DNA of 64,000 nt from Siphonobacter sp. BAB-5405 (GCF_002872335.1 NZ_NJAG01000011.1:276634-340633); one strand, 5' to 3'; shown: positions 29,201 to 37,465, counted from the first letter of the stretch. Notes: a model not told the origin generated them from the sequence alone. Program-made: numbers and translations.

Positions 29201-29518
29201 TCCGTACAGCCCTATACGAAAAGAAACCTTCGCAGCGTTAGGGCAATGCCCAATCCTTTTCGGGAACGCGTACGTTTCACCTTCGAACATGAATTTCAGG
29301 ACGATGACACCGAAATTACTTTCTATCTGTATGATCTTACCGGACGTTTGCTCCACCAGCAGACCTTCCAAAGCTATAGTACCCCTTCCCCTTACGAAGA
29401 TTTACAGCTTGAAAATTCGGAATTAAATACGGGTTTGTACATTTATCGTATTTTTGTGCGGTCCCTAACTACCGGTCTCACGGCAAGTGGGAGCGGAAAG
29501 ATTTCTCACATCAAGTGA
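26246..29518 (+). CDS. porU: Type IX secretion sortase PorU (C25 peptidase family)
   Basis: 1090 residues with a signal peptide (MKQTFIGLLLLLWIPLQSQGQ). The middle is a gingipain/C25-like peptidase domain with catalytic His at about 633 ('AFAGHGGVSGW') and Cys at about 667 ('LTATCEFGRYD'), plus 'LLFGDATFDYKN' and 'YSSDDYFAFLE'. The end has a T9SS C-terminal domain ('AMPNPFRERVRFTF...TGLYIYRIFV'). PorU is the outer-membrane sortase that cleaves the C-terminal signal of T9SS cargo and attaches it to lipid. It is directly followed by porV, its known partner, supporting this over a secreted gingipain. Confidence 0.93.
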   Translation: MKQTFIGLLLLLWIPLQSQGQASVLAEGSWLKIGVTKDGVYKLDAAQLRKAGWSTVDPLQLRLYGNGGAALPQPNAIPRQRDLRENALWITGDTDGRLDVEDGIYFYGTSPHEIRLDTLTGRFSHALNPYTDTTYYFLTRSTQGSPKRLTTAPLLTQGTSLTSYDDYLFHENEEINRVTSGRNWYGEVFYVTSERTIPFKIPGALPNTPYQLTSATMGYSSVATQFSLKVNGQPLGSQTIPATSYDRYDFKGMEVATTFPGTIPALPADGTFAVTLTYNRNGDNAAQGALNYLGLQVQRSLSWLDQGFRFRSLASRTLPQVQMTLANAPASLQIWEVSGSNIQQMTLRNGTFGYTPAGRIHEFVAFLPEQALTPASILPTGNQNLQQQNTPQLLIITPPAFRSEAERLAAFRQSHDQLTPLVVSTTEVYNEFSSGRQDPTALRDFIRQLAEQQPGTLQYVLLFGDATFDYKNILQENQGSYVPTYESRESLHPIYSYSSDDYFAFLENTEGEWPETYAGDHTLDVGIGRLPVKTLTEARQMVDKLIHYEGATTRGPWQSRLSFVADDGDFNIHTQDAERLVNLAAATPYHSEKIYLDAYPQTGSGTDQKSPQAQAALANAVREGRLMIAFAGHGGVSGWTQEQILSLRDILGWRNYDRLPLLLTATCEFGRYDNPGVVSGAELALLSAQGGAIALLTTTRPVFASSNALVSEAFMKAAFQPVNGQMPRLGDIFRQTKNNSLAGRVNRNFSLLGDPSMRLAYPQDSIQLVYPDTLRAGAEVTIRGTVPFDGTAWIEVYDQARSYQTLGDENPKFTYQDRKSLLYRGTAPIRSGAFSTRFVVPHSLNAGIGRGVVHVYANSNSATALGIGHPWVGGIALQPVTDLEPPVLRLYMNDEQFQSGGTTDANPTLLAFLSDDTGLSYTENQPMLATLNDTLTLNLNTYFTATDARSGQIRYPFRNLPQGLYQLQVQAFDGFGKKSQQSLQFSVQPYTKRNLRSVRAMPNPFRERVRFTFEHEFQDDDTEITFYLYDLTGRLLHQQTFQSYSTPSPYEDLQLENSELNTGLYIYRIFVRSLTTGLTASGSGKISHIK

Positions 29519-29533
29519 CTTTTGTTAGTTTTG
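29502..29533 (+). promoter_or_regulatory. Putative promoter of porV
   Basis: TTTC (29502-29505), 20 bases, TAGTTTTG (29526-29533), the latter a perfect TAnnTTTG. It overlaps the end of porU and supports the porV start at 29650 rather than an upstream in-frame start at 29515. Confidence 0.5.
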
Positions 29534-29649
29534 CGATTAAATACATCCCACGAATGTTCACTTTAAACTGCCTCAGCAGAGGCACTACTCCCGTATCCCC
29601 CGTTTTGGATGGCCTGGACACAGACCCTCAACGTTTAACCCAATCTCGG

Positions 29650-30858
29650 ATGAAAAGACTTCAAACCCGATTTTTTACCCTTGCCTTTCTAGTAGGTTCC
29701 TCTTCGTTCGTATGGGCACAAAATGGTAGTGGGATTACAGGCGTCAATGGTGACCGCGTTCCTCTTCCGGCTGTTCCTTTTGTAAATATCGCTCCGGATG
29801 CCCGCTCGGCGGCTCTGGGAGATGCAGGCGTGGCTCTCAGCCCCACTGAAGCGGCCGGTACGTACTGGAATGCCTCAAAGCTCATCTATGCGGAACACGA
29901 TGCCGGAGCCAGTATTTCGTATACGCCCTGGCTACGTAACGTAATCGGCGATATGTGGCTGACGCATGTGACGGGTTATAAGAAAATTGGCAAAAATCAG
30001 GTCGTTGGTCTGTCGCTTCAATATTTCAACATCGGCGATATTCTCTTTACTAACGAATCAGGAACCATTACGGGCGACTTCAACTCCAAAGAATACGCGA
30101 TTGGTGGTTCATACGCCCTTAAGCTGTCGGATAAACTGGCACTGGGCCTGAACCTGAAATATATTAACTCTAACCTGACCGGTGATCAGGTAGTAGCGGG
30201 CGTTGCCTTGCGTCCCGGACAAACCGTAGCGGGTGATATTTCCCTGTTTAGCAACGGCTACAGCCCCGAGAAGAAATGGTACGCCAACTACGGGGTCATG
30301 ATTCAAAACCTGGGTGGTAAAATCAACTACGGTGGTACGGCCCAAACGCCTTATTTCATTCCCACCAACCTGAAAGTGGGTACAGCGATCACCAATCGTC
30401 TGGACGAGAAAAACTCTTTGACGCTGACGGTCGACCTGAATAAACTCATGGTTCCAACGCCTCCCGAACGTGATGCGACGGGTGCCATTATTCCAGGCCG
30501 TGGTTCCGATCCTGATAAGAAAGGTTTATTTGAAGGCGTCTTTGGCTCATTCGCCGATGCTCCCGATGGTTTAAAAGAAGAGTTGCAGGAAGTAACGATT
30601 TCAACGGGTCTGGAATACAACTGGAATAAAATCCTGTCGGCTCGTCTGGGTTACTTCTACGAAAACCCGAACAAAGGCAATCGTAGTTTCATTTCCGCTG
30701 GTTTTGGGGTACGATATCAGAAAGTAGGACTCGACTTTTCGTACCTGTTCCAGGGCGGCGGTCAGCAGAATCCGCTGAATAACACGCTCCGCGTATCGTT
30801 GTCTTTCCTCTTTGATAAGAAACAACGCATCGAGGAAGCTCCCCGCGACGATTTTTAA
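29650..30858 (+). CDS. porV: Type IX secretion outer-membrane protein PorV
   Basis: 402 residues from the ATG at 29650, which begins a clear signal peptide (MKRLQTRFFTLAFLVGSSSFVWAQ); an upstream in-frame start at 29515 would bury this signal. PorV hallmarks are 'VPFVNIAPDARSAALGDAGVALSPT' and 'TYWNASKL', followed by a FadL-like beta-barrel ('FISAGFGVRYQKVGLDFSYL'). PorV (LptO) shuttles cargo from the T9SS translocon to PorU. Adjacent genes agree with a PorU-PorV module. Confidence 0.95.
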   Translation: MKRLQTRFFTLAFLVGSSSFVWAQNGSGITGVNGDRVPLPAVPFVNIAPDARSAALGDAGVALSPTEAAGTYWNASKLIYAEHDAGASISYTPWLRNVIGDMWLTHVTGYKKIGKNQVVGLSLQYFNIGDILFTNESGTITGDFNSKEYAIGGSYALKLSDKLALGLNLKYINSNLTGDQVVAGVALRPGQTVAGDISLFSNGYSPEKKWYANYGVMIQNLGGKINYGGTAQTPYFIPTNLKVGTAITNRLDEKNSLTLTVDLNKLMVPTPPERDATGAIIPGRGSDPDKKGLFEGVFGSFADAPDGLKEELQEVTISTGLEYNWNKILSARLGYFYENPNKGNRSFISAGFGVRYQKVGLDFSYLFQGGGQQNPLNNTLRVSLSFLFDKKQRIEEAPRDDF

Positions 30859-30879
30859 TACAAACTTTGTATCAGCAGG

Positions 30880-30909
30880 AAAATGGCATTCGAAGGAGTG
30901 CCATTTTTT
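30880..30909 (+). terminator. Terminator after porV
   Basis: AAAATGGCA with TGCCATTTT (9 bp) around a 10-base loop, followed by T residues. Confidence 0.8.
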
Positions 30910-30922
30910 ATTTCCACTCCGG

Positions 30923-30930
30923 TAGTTTTG
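30923..30930 (+). promoter_or_regulatory. Putative -7 box of M16 gene
   Basis: TAGTTTTG, exact match to TAnnTTTG, just after the porV terminator; no good TTTG 20 bases upstream. Confidence 0.4.
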
Positions 30931-31024
30931 TACCGTTCCGTTTTTAGTACCTTGGCGGTTTGCCCGTATGAAAACTCCGTTTTCCCGGCCAGTAATGTCT
31001 TCCCGGGAATGCAATTGTAGATGA

Positions 31025-32308
31025 ATGATGACACTGAACCGCACCCAAGCTCCTGATTTTCAGCTTACCGATATTGTTTCGTTTGTTCCCGTAGTCATCC
31101 ACACACTCGATAACGGCATACCTGTATACGTCGTAACGGCTGGGCAGCAACCCGTCGTACGCATCGAGTGGATTTTTGAAGCCGGTGGCTGGGATGAGCT
31201 TTTACCCAATGTTTCGACCTTTACGCTGCGGATGCTCAATGAAGGTACCCAGCAACACACGGGTGCCGAATTAGCCGAATTCTTCGATCAGTATGGTTCC
31301 TTTCTGGAATTACAGGCTTCTTCGGACCGCTCGACGGTAACGCTGTACGCCTTACGCAAACATCTGCCCGTACTGCTGCCCCGAATTCAGGAATTGATCC
31401 AGGAAGCCACTTTTCCCGCCGAAGAGCTGGAAGTACAACGGACCATTGCCTTACAGACCTTACAGGTCAACGAAGAAAAAACGTCTTTCCTGGCTTCGCG
31501 GGGTTTCCGCGAAACCTTGTTTGGGAAAAGGCATCCGTACGGAAAAAATCAGACCCAGGAAAACCTGAAAGCCTTTTCCCGGGAGGATTTAGTGACGTTT
31601 CATCAATCGCACCTGGCGGGGCAAGCCTTTCGGGTATTCGTGGCTGGTCAGGTAGACGAAACGGAAGTGCAGCTACTCAATCAGGTATTTGGTCAGCAGA
31701 GCGTTCAGGGTGCGAAGCCCCGACCAGCCTACGAATTTCCGGCGACTCCGCCCGAAAAACCTCTGCTCCTGGATATGCCAGATAAGATGCAGTCGACGCT
31801 GCGAGTGGGTAAACGAAGCGTGAATCGAGTACATCCTGATTACTACAAGGTGTTGGTCACGAACGAGATTTTTGGTGGCTATTTTGGTTCGCGACTGATG
31901 AAAAACATCCGGGAGGAAAAAGGCTTTACCTACGGCATTTATTCCCAACTCAATCACTTTGCTCAGGCGAGTCAGCTGGTGATCGGTACGGACGTCAACA
32001 AAGAATTTACCCAGCAAACCCTTGATGAAATTCAGAAAGAGCTGGTACGGCTGCAAACCGAACCCGTGCCGCTTGAAGAGTTGCAAACGGCTCAGAATTT
32101 CATGATCGGGCAATTCGTGGGTTCCCTGAATACGGCTTTTGAAATCGCCGATCGGCATAAAATCCGAATTTTAAATCAATTACCTGACGATTACTACGAA
32201 CGCCATATCGAACGCATTCGGGCGGTAACTCCCGAGGACGTACAACAAGCCGCCCAGACTTACTTTCAATGGGATTCGATGATTGAAGTAGTGGCGGGTG
32301 GAAAATAA
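31025..32308 (+). CDS. M16-family peptidase homologue lacking the zinc motif
   Basis: 427 residues with both M16 halves. The region aligning with 'GxxHFLEHMxFxGT' reads 'NVSTFTLRMLNEGT', so the HxxEH zinc ligands are replaced by Thr, Leu and Arg. The C-terminal half keeps the family's R-Y substrate-binding block ('FGSRLMKNIREEKGFTYGIYS', about residues 285-305). This is the pattern of the non-catalytic partner in two-gene M16 proteases. No signal peptide, so cytoplasmic or periplasm-independent. No active M16 gene adjoins it here. Two successive ATG codons (31025 and 31028) are possible starts. Confidence 0.9.
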   Translation: MMTLNRTQAPDFQLTDIVSFVPVVIHTLDNGIPVYVVTAGQQPVVRIEWIFEAGGWDELLPNVSTFTLRMLNEGTQQHTGAELAEFFDQYGSFLELQASSDRSTVTLYALRKHLPVLLPRIQELIQEATFPAEELEVQRTIALQTLQVNEEKTSFLASRGFRETLFGKRHPYGKNQTQENLKAFSREDLVTFHQSHLAGQAFRVFVAGQVDETEVQLLNQVFGQQSVQGAKPRPAYEFPATPPEKPLLLDMPDKMQSTLRVGKRSVNRVHPDYYKVLVTNEIFGGYFGSRLMKNIREEKGFTYGIYSQLNHFAQASQLVIGTDVNKEFTQQTLDEIQKELVRLQTEPVPLEELQTAQNFMIGQFVGSLNTAFEIADRHKIRILNQLPDDYYERHIERIRAVTPEDVQQAAQTYFQWDSMIEVVAGGK

Positions 32309-32329
32309 AAGCGATACAGCTCACCTTAT

Positions 32330-32370
32330 AAAAGAAAAGGCTCGGGAGAATTTCCCGAGCCTTTTCTTTT
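32330..32370. terminator. Bidirectional terminator
   Basis: An 18-bp stem (32330-32347 with 32353-32370) beginning AAAAGAAAAGGCTCGGGA, between convergent genes; A-rich on one flank and T-rich on the other. Confidence 0.9.
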
Positions 32371-32381
32371 ACAGGTACTTA

Positions 32382-32795
32382 CTATTGATCAAGTTTTCCC
32401 GTTCGGAATACCTCGTACAAACTCTGAATAAAAATGAGAATCAGAATAAAAGGCAGCAAGTGAGCCCCCCAGATGAAGGCTTTGCCCGTAAACTGATACG
32501 TACCCGACGAAAATTGAATGAATACGTTCATGAAGGCCATCGAAGCAATGACCAGCAACAAAGCCAGCAACAACACCGCCGTACGTACCGGAAAAAACTT
32601 CTTGATTAATTCGCTCATCAAAATCGAAAAGACTACCGCCAGCAATACGAAAACTAAAGCCCGCGGGAAGTTTTTAATGTACGAGTAGCGATACAGCCAG
32701 ATGCCCACCCGACCAATGAGATTGGGATGCGAAAGCAACCAGGCATCCGTTACTGCTAACACCAGATAGAGCAAATAGTGGGTACGAAAACGCAT
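32382..32795 (-). CDS. Small integral membrane protein, unknown
   Basis: 137 residues with four predicted membrane segments (about 7-22, 45-62, 69-88, 105-125) and positive loops ('IKKFFPVR', 'YSYIKNFPR'). Probably in the inner membrane. No family recognised. It is last of a minus-strand group after the M28 gene, with a 127-base gap. Confidence 0.7.
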   Translation of the reverse strand: MRFRTHYLLYLVLAVTDAWLLSHPNLIGRVGIWLYRYSYIKNFPRALVFVLLAVVFSILMSELIKKFFPVRTAVLLLALLLVIASMAFMNVFIQFSSGTYQFTGKAFIWGAHLLPFILILIFIQSLYEVFRTGKLDQ

Positions 32796-32922
32796 TCGAA
32801 TAAGTAAAGTTTGAAGGTTTGGCGTTTAGAGTTTAGGGTTATTGAAATAGCACATCCATACCCTCGTGTCCTTGGTCTCCAATTAACGCTAAACCCAAAA
32901 CTGCTAAATGCTTAACAGAGTC

Positions 32923-33927
32923 TTAATTTTCCTGATACAATACCTGAGTTACGGTTTGGCCTACGGCTTTCATGACGTTTTTGTCAATGACCTCCATATT
33001 GTCCTTGTGGGTGTGGTGATAATCGCCGAAGGTTTTCGGGTTGTTCACCTTCATTTCCACAATGTCCACCATCGGGATTTTTGCCACTTCGTTAACCGCT
33101 ACGTGATCGTCCGTCAGACCACCACCAGCTACCGGCAGAAAGTACTGATTATAGCCCAGTCGGCTCGCCGTATTCCAGATATTTTGTACAACGCTCGGAG
33201 CATATTGCAGGGAGTAACTCTCCTGCGGGAACTGAGCCCCCTTGGCTCCTACTAAATCCAGTAAAATCCCGTAATAGGCCGAATAACCCGGTTTATGCGG
33301 ATTTTTCGCCCAATATTGAGAACCTAACGCCCAGTTGGATCGTCCCTGAGCAGGCGTCATTCCTTCTTTCTCGCCCCAATCTTCAATATCAAAGAAAATA
33401 ATATCGATACCAACATTCGGTAGCGGCTGGGCCTTCAGATTGCGGGCAATCTCCAACAGTACGCCAACGCCGCTACCGCCGTCATTCGCTCCGTCGAAAG
33501 GTTTGTTCTTGTACTGAGCGACGGTGTCTTTATCCGCAAAGGGACGCGTATCCCAGTGAGCCGTTAACAGAATGCGTTTAGCAGCGTCGGGATTAATACT
33601 GCCGATGATGTTACGGGCATTGAGCTTGGTACCGTCGAAAGCCGTCTCGGTAAAGGTCTGCTCGGTCACCGCAAATCCATAACTTTTCAGCTTGGCTACC
33701 ATCCAGTCGCCGCAGGCCCGATGGGCTTTTGAATTGGGAATACGAGGGCCAAAATCAACCTGCTTCTGGACAAAAGCATAGGCCGAATCCGCGTTGAACA
33801 CCGGAGCTGGAGCCAGCTTCGTCTCCTCCGTAGCCGTACTCTCCGCACTTTTCGATTTTTCTTTACAGGATTCAAGTAATAGGCCGCCCATCAACAGCAG
33901 CCCAATCAGGGTGAGGGTACGTTTCAT
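32923..33927 (-). CDS. M28-family peptidase / glutaminyl cyclase-like lipoprotein
   Basis: 334 residues; the N-terminus is a lipoprotein signal with the Cys in 'LLLESCKEK' (residue 21). Zinc-ligand and catalytic regions of the M28 fold are visible: 'LLTAHWDTRPFA', 'GANDGGSGVGVLLEIAR', 'IFFDIEDWGE', 'LLDLVGAKGA', and a late His in 'DYHHTHKD'. The 'FDIEDWGE' and 'DLVGAKGA' forms resemble animal-type glutaminyl-peptide cyclotransferases, which cyclise N-terminal Gln of exported proteins in Bacteroidetes; an aminopeptidase is the alternative. It is downstream of cysS by 106 bases, with a hairpin between them. Confidence 0.85.
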   Translation of the reverse strand: MKRTLTLIGLLLMGGLLLESCKEKSKSAESTATEETKLAPAPVFNADSAYAFVQKQVDFGPRIPNSKAHRACGDWMVAKLKSYGFAVTEQTFTETAFDGTKLNARNIIGSINPDAAKRILLTAHWDTRPFADKDTVAQYKNKPFDGANDGGSGVGVLLEIARNLKAQPLPNVGIDIIFFDIEDWGEKEGMTPAQGRSNWALGSQYWAKNPHKPGYSAYYGILLDLVGAKGAQFPQESYSLQYAPSVVQNIWNTASRLGYNQYFLPVAGGGLTDDHVAVNEVAKIPMVDIVEMKVNNPKTFGDYHHTHKDNMEVIDKNVMKAVGQTVTQVLYQEN

Positions 33928-33954
33928 AGGTAGTTTGTGCAGTTTTCAGTTTGC

Positions 33955-34015
33955 GGTTTTCAGTTTTCAGTTTGTTTAGCCCTTGTCTTGCTCTTTTTAC
34001 TGAAAACTGAAAACC
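33955..34015. repeat. Perfect 17-bp stem-loop made of TTTTCAGT units
   Basis: GGTTTTCAGTTTTCAGT (33955-33971) pairs with ACTGAAAACTGAAAACC (33999-34015) across a 27-base loop, between cysS and the M28 gene. No T-tract follows on the minus strand. The same CAGTTTTC units recur at 35690-35720 and 36190-36230. Confidence 0.6.
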
Positions 34016-34033
34016 ATCAACTGACAACTAAAT

Positions 34034-35524
34034 CTATTCTTCATACGCCCAGTCGATCCGTTGTTTCAGATCTTTAATGACCAGGCCATTTTGTTTAAAT
34101 ACGGAACGAATCTGATCGACTTTGTCGTATTGCTTCTGTGTTTTGAAATCACGGTACAGGTCCAGCAAACCATTGACCAGTGGCTCAAACGCTTCGTTAC
34201 GCTCTTCTTTCAGACCCAGAATATCCAGGAAAAACGTAAGATAGGTGGCCTTGAGTTTTTCGAAAACCTCCGCTCCCAGCTGGGCAAACTGACTCTGCCC
34301 CATGTACAACTGGTTGATTTTCTTCAACAGGGTAAACAGGTTTGCGATGGTGACGGCCGTATTCAGGTCGTCGTTCATACCATCGTAGGCTCCCGCAATG
34401 GCTTTCTCGATTTCCTCCACCTGTTTCGGATCAATGCTTACGCTTTCATCGGCCACGTACTCCATTTCGCGGAGTAAACGCAGTCCATTCAACAAACGCT
34501 TGTATCCCTTTTGAGCCGCTTTGAGTGCTTCGTTGGAAAAGTCGAGGGTGGAACGGTACTGGCTTTGGAGCATGAAGAACCGGGTCGTCATGGGCGAATA
34601 CGGCTGTTCGAGCAAATGGTGACTACCGGCAAACAACTCATTGGGCAGGAAGGAATTGCCCAGCGATTTCGACATTTTCTGACCATTTACCGTCAGCATG
34701 TTCGAGTGCATCCAGTACTTCACCGGCGAAACGCCATTCAGGCCCGTACCCTGAGCAATCTCACATTCGTGGTGCGGGAATTTCAGGTCCATCCCGCCCC
34801 CGTGAATGTCAAACTGTGTCCCCAGGTATTTCGTACTCATGCAGGTACATTCCAGGTGCCAGCCTGGAAAGCCCAGTCCCCAGGGGCTTGGCCATCGCAT
34901 GAGGTGATCGGGAGCGGCTTTTTTCCAGAGGGCAAAATCCAGCGGGTTTCGCTTCTCACCGACGCCATCCAAATCGCGGGTTTCGCTGAGTAGATCTTCC
35001 AGAATACGACCAGAAAGTTTTCCGTAATCCTGTCCATTCTGGTTGTACTTTTCAATATCAAAGTACACCGATCCATTGGATTCGTAGGCTAAGCCTTTCT
35101 CAATCAAAGCTTTCACCGCTTCAATCTGCTCGACAATATGACCCGTAGCCGTTGGTTCGATACTCGGTGGCAGGAAGTTGAATTTCGATAAAACCTGATG
35201 GAAATCGTCCGTATAGCGGTGCACAATTTCCATGGGCTCCAGCTTTTCGAGGCGGGCCATACGACCAATCTTGTCTTCGCCCTCGTCGCTGTCGCCGGTC
35301 AGGTGCCCCACATCCGTCAGGTTACGAACGTACCGAACCTGATAACCAATGTGCCGTAGATACCGTACGAGTACATCAAAGGTGAGGAACGTCCGAACGT
35401 TGCCCAGGTGCACGTAATTATAGACGGTAGGCCCGCAGACGTACAGGCCCACGTGGGTCGGATGCAGGGGTTGAAAAACTTCTTTTTCCCGAGTCAGGGT
35501 ATTATAAATCTTCAGGGATTGCAT
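34034..35524 (-). CDS. cysS: Cysteinyl-tRNA synthetase
   Basis: 496 residues. Class I motifs: H39-L-G-N (HIGH type) within '[18 protein letters not shown]', and '[10 protein letters not shown]' (about residue 282, KMSKS). Zinc ligands include C30 in 'YVCGPTV', Cys in 'LECTCMS', and His in 'PHHECEIAQ'. The DALR-like anticodon domain is C-terminal. It attaches Cys to tRNA-Cys in the cytoplasm. Length is normal for the family. It is the first gene of its minus-strand group. Confidence 0.97.
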   Translation of the reverse strand: MQSLKIYNTLTREKEVFQPLHPTHVGLYVCGPTVYNYVHLGNVRTFLTFDVLVRYLRHIGYQVRYVRNLTDVGHLTGDSDEGEDKIGRMARLEKLEPMEIVHRYTDDFHQVLSKFNFLPPSIEPTATGHIVEQIEAVKALIEKGLAYESNGSVYFDIEKYNQNGQDYGKLSGRILEDLLSETRDLDGVGEKRNPLDFALWKKAAPDHLMRWPSPWGLGFPGWHLECTCMSTKYLGTQFDIHGGGMDLKFPHHECEIAQGTGLNGVSPVKYWMHSNMLTVNGQKMSKSLGNSFLPNELFAGSHHLLEQPYSPMTTRFFMLQSQYRSTLDFSNEALKAAQKGYKRLLNGLRLLREMEYVADESVSIDPKQVEEIEKAIAGAYDGMNDDLNTAVTIANLFTLLKKINQLYMGQSQFAQLGAEVFEKLKATYLTFFLDILGLKEERNEAFEPLVNGLLDLYRDFKTQKQYDKVDQIRSVFKQNGLVIKDLKQRIDWAYEE

Positions 35525-35731
35525 GAACGAAGGGAATTGAATGAGATTGGTACCGAAAGCTCAGTACGCAAAAAAGTGAAACAGTCGAAGATTACTGACC
35601 GTTCCAACATCGAAATACGCGGGAAGAAAAAGAAACAGTTGCCACGTGATACAGGGTTTCGCCGCAAAAGTAAGGAAAAGAGTTTCGAGTTTGCAGTTTT
35701 CAGTTTAGAGTTTTCAGTGATGGGTTGCGAT

Positions 35732-35782
35732 TCGTCGGATTGCAAATCCGTCACAGGTAGCTTTCGGATTGTAAATCCGACA
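35732..35782. repeat. Pair of GGATTGCAAATCC palindromes
   Basis: CGGATTGCAAATCCG and CGGATTGTAAATCCG, 15 bases each, spaced by about 16 bases; related to the cluster at 16261-16360. Confidence 0.6.
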
Positions 35783-35924
35783 AGAGCGGTATGATTCTTC
35801 TTTCCTAATTTCTGACCTGCAATTTAGGCTGTTCAAGATTACCCATTACGATCGGTATGAGCGTGACGAATGCAGAATTAAAAACCTACACTACTTGAGT
35901 CTCTCCTCAGTCGAACGCCCCAGC

Positions 35925-36066
35925 CCCGAAGGCAATGACCATGGCTATTCACATAAAACCCCTCTAGGGTTAAACGGTCATACTTCCCCTATTTAATCTA
36001 GGTTTGCCTCCTGACTCACCAACCCCAAAGGGATTCAATGTCATTTGCCCCGTATGCAATGCGGGA
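35925..36066. repeat. Hairpin-rich dispersed repeat, copy 2 (degenerate)
   Basis: Same order of parts as 10741-10907: 'CCATGGCTA', a CCCCTCTAGGGTTAA hairpin, a spacer, 'AACCCCAAAGGGATTCAA', then 'GCCCCGTATGCAATGCGGG'. Several stems have decayed. Confidence 0.6.
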
Positions 36067-36068
36067 AT

Positions 36069-36149
36069 CGTCCCGCTCGGTAGGCACAGCCTACCAGCTT
36101 CTGCGTCCGTAGTACATACTACGGACAACCCGCCTCGCTACCTTTACCG
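36069..36149 (+). repeat. 81-bp dispersed intergenic repeat, copy 2
   Basis: Gap-free partner of 16104-16184 (86% identical). Stems are GGTAGGC-ACA-GCCTACC and CCGTAGT-ACAT-ACTACGG. Relative to copy 1 the second stem has a C-G to T-A exchange that keeps pairing. Confidence 0.8.
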
Positions 36150-36237
36150 GATTTTATCCTACCAAAACGGAAACGTAAAAAACGCGGCGGCTGCCGCTCA
36201 AAACTCAAAACTCAAAACCCAAAACTGAAAACTCCCC

Positions 36238-36245
36238 TATCTTTG
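36238..36245 (+). promoter_or_regulatory. Putative -7 box of GNAT-like gene
   Basis: TATCTTTG, an exact TAnnTTTG, 27 bases before the ATG at 36272. Confidence 0.5.
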
Positions 36246-36271
36246 ACTAAAGATTCTTTCCCAGATACACC

Positions 36272-37447
36272 ATGTTATTGTTCGAAGTCGGTACCAATCC
36301 GAAAGCCCAACGTGAATTTTTGATGTTTCCCGTGCGTCTGTATCAAAACGACGCGAATTGGATTCGTCCGCTGGATCAGGACATTGAGTCAGTCTTTGAT
36401 CCGCAGAAAAACAAAATGTTCAAACACGGGGAATGCATTCGCTGGATTTTACAGAACGACGCCGGACAAACCATTGGTCGGGTAGCCGCTTTCGTTGATC
36501 ACGATAAGGCACACCTGGAAGAGCAGCCTACGGGCGGAATGGGCTTTTTTGAGTGTATTGAGGACGAAAAAGCCGCCTTTGTTCTTTTCCAAGCGTGTAA
36601 GGAATGGCTGGAAAGCAAAGGTATGGAAGCGATGGACGGCCCCGTTAACTTCGGCGAACGCGAGTCGTGGTGGGGACTGATGGTACAGGGCTGGGATCAC
36701 GAACCCACGTACAAAATGCCCTGGACGAAAGCGTACTACATTCGCTTTTTCGAAACATACGGCTTCCAGGACTACTTCAAGCAGTTTGTTTATACCTCGC
36801 CGATTCGGGAAGTGGTGGTTGCTCCGGCGGTGGAAGAAAAAGCCCAGCGGATCTATGCCAATCCGGAATACACCTTTCAGCACATCGAAAAAGCCAAACT
36901 CGATCAGTATACGGAGGACTTCCGCAGCATTTATAACAAAGCCTGGGCCAAATTTCCAGGTGTCAAACCGATGAGCAGCGAGCAGGCCGCTTCACTGGTG
37001 AAATCCATGAAACCTATTCTGGATGAACAACTGATCTGGTTTGCCTACGCAGGCGGCGAAGCCATTGCCTTCTTTATTGTCATTCCAGACCTGAACCAGA
37101 TCGTGAAGCACCTCAACGGAAAGTTTGGTCTGGTACAGAAACTCAAGTTACTGTACTTGCTTAAATGGAAAAAGGTAGTCACCCGTACCTGCGGATTGAT
37201 CTTTGGTGTGATTCCAGACTATCAAGGCAAGGGCGTCGAGTCGGCCATTGCCCTGCGTTTCCGTCAGGCAGGCCGTGACAATCCAGACTATCAGTACCAT
37301 ACCATCGACATGAACTGGGTAGGTGATTTTAATCCGCGAATGAACCGCTTCGTTTCGCAATTGGGGACCAAAATTGAAAAAACCTTTATTACGTATCGCT
37401 ATCTGTTCGACCGTACCAAAGAGTTCAAACGCTGTCCACGGGTATAA
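36272..37447 (+). CDS. GNAT-like conserved protein (YghO-type)
   Basis: 391 residues, no signal peptide. The N-terminal part contains 'WIRWILQNDAGQTIGRVAAFVD'-type acetyltransferase-like strands and 'GPVNFGERESWWGLM' (about 120-134). The C-terminal half has 'CGLIFGVIPDYQGKGVESAIALRF' (about 310-333), resembling a GNAT acetyl-CoA loop (Q-x-x-G-x-G). Related proteins are annotated as GNAT or YghO-like in Bacteroidetes; no substrate is known. It has its own promoter and terminator. Confidence 0.75.
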   Translation: MLLFEVGTNPKAQREFLMFPVRLYQNDANWIRPLDQDIESVFDPQKNKMFKHGECIRWILQNDAGQTIGRVAAFVDHDKAHLEEQPTGGMGFFECIEDEKAAFVLFQACKEWLESKGMEAMDGPVNFGERESWWGLMVQGWDHEPTYKMPWTKAYYIRFFETYGFQDYFKQFVYTSPIREVVVAPAVEEKAQRIYANPEYTFQHIEKAKLDQYTEDFRSIYNKAWAKFPGVKPMSSEQAASLVKSMKPILDEQLIWFAYAGGEAIAFFIVIPDLNQIVKHLNGKFGLVQKLKLLYLLKWKKVVTRTCGLIFGVIPDYQGKGVESAIALRFRQAGRDNPDYQYHTIDMNWVGDFNPRMNRFVSQLGTKIEKTFITYRYLFDRTKEFKRCPRV

Positions 37448-37465
37448 GGCTTTGCCTACGCTTGT

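Larger units (their letters stand above)
35525..36271. other. 747-base gene-free, repeat-rich region
   Basis: No supported gene; short frames at 35408-35794 and 36004-36228 run through repeats. It holds TTTTCAGTTT tracts (35690-35720), two GGATT..AATCC palindromes (35732-35782), the degenerate hairpin cassette (35925-36066), the 81-bp repeat (36069-36149), CAAAAC tracts (36196-36232) and a -7 box at 36238. Confidence 0.75.

Noticed and set aside
26246..30858. PorU as a secreted gingipain virulence protease
   Set aside because: Immediate linkage to porV and the overall architecture fit the housekeeping T9SS sortase better.
36004..36228. 74-codon frame in the cysS-GNAT gap
   Set aside because: Made entirely of repeat sequence and CAAAAC tracts.
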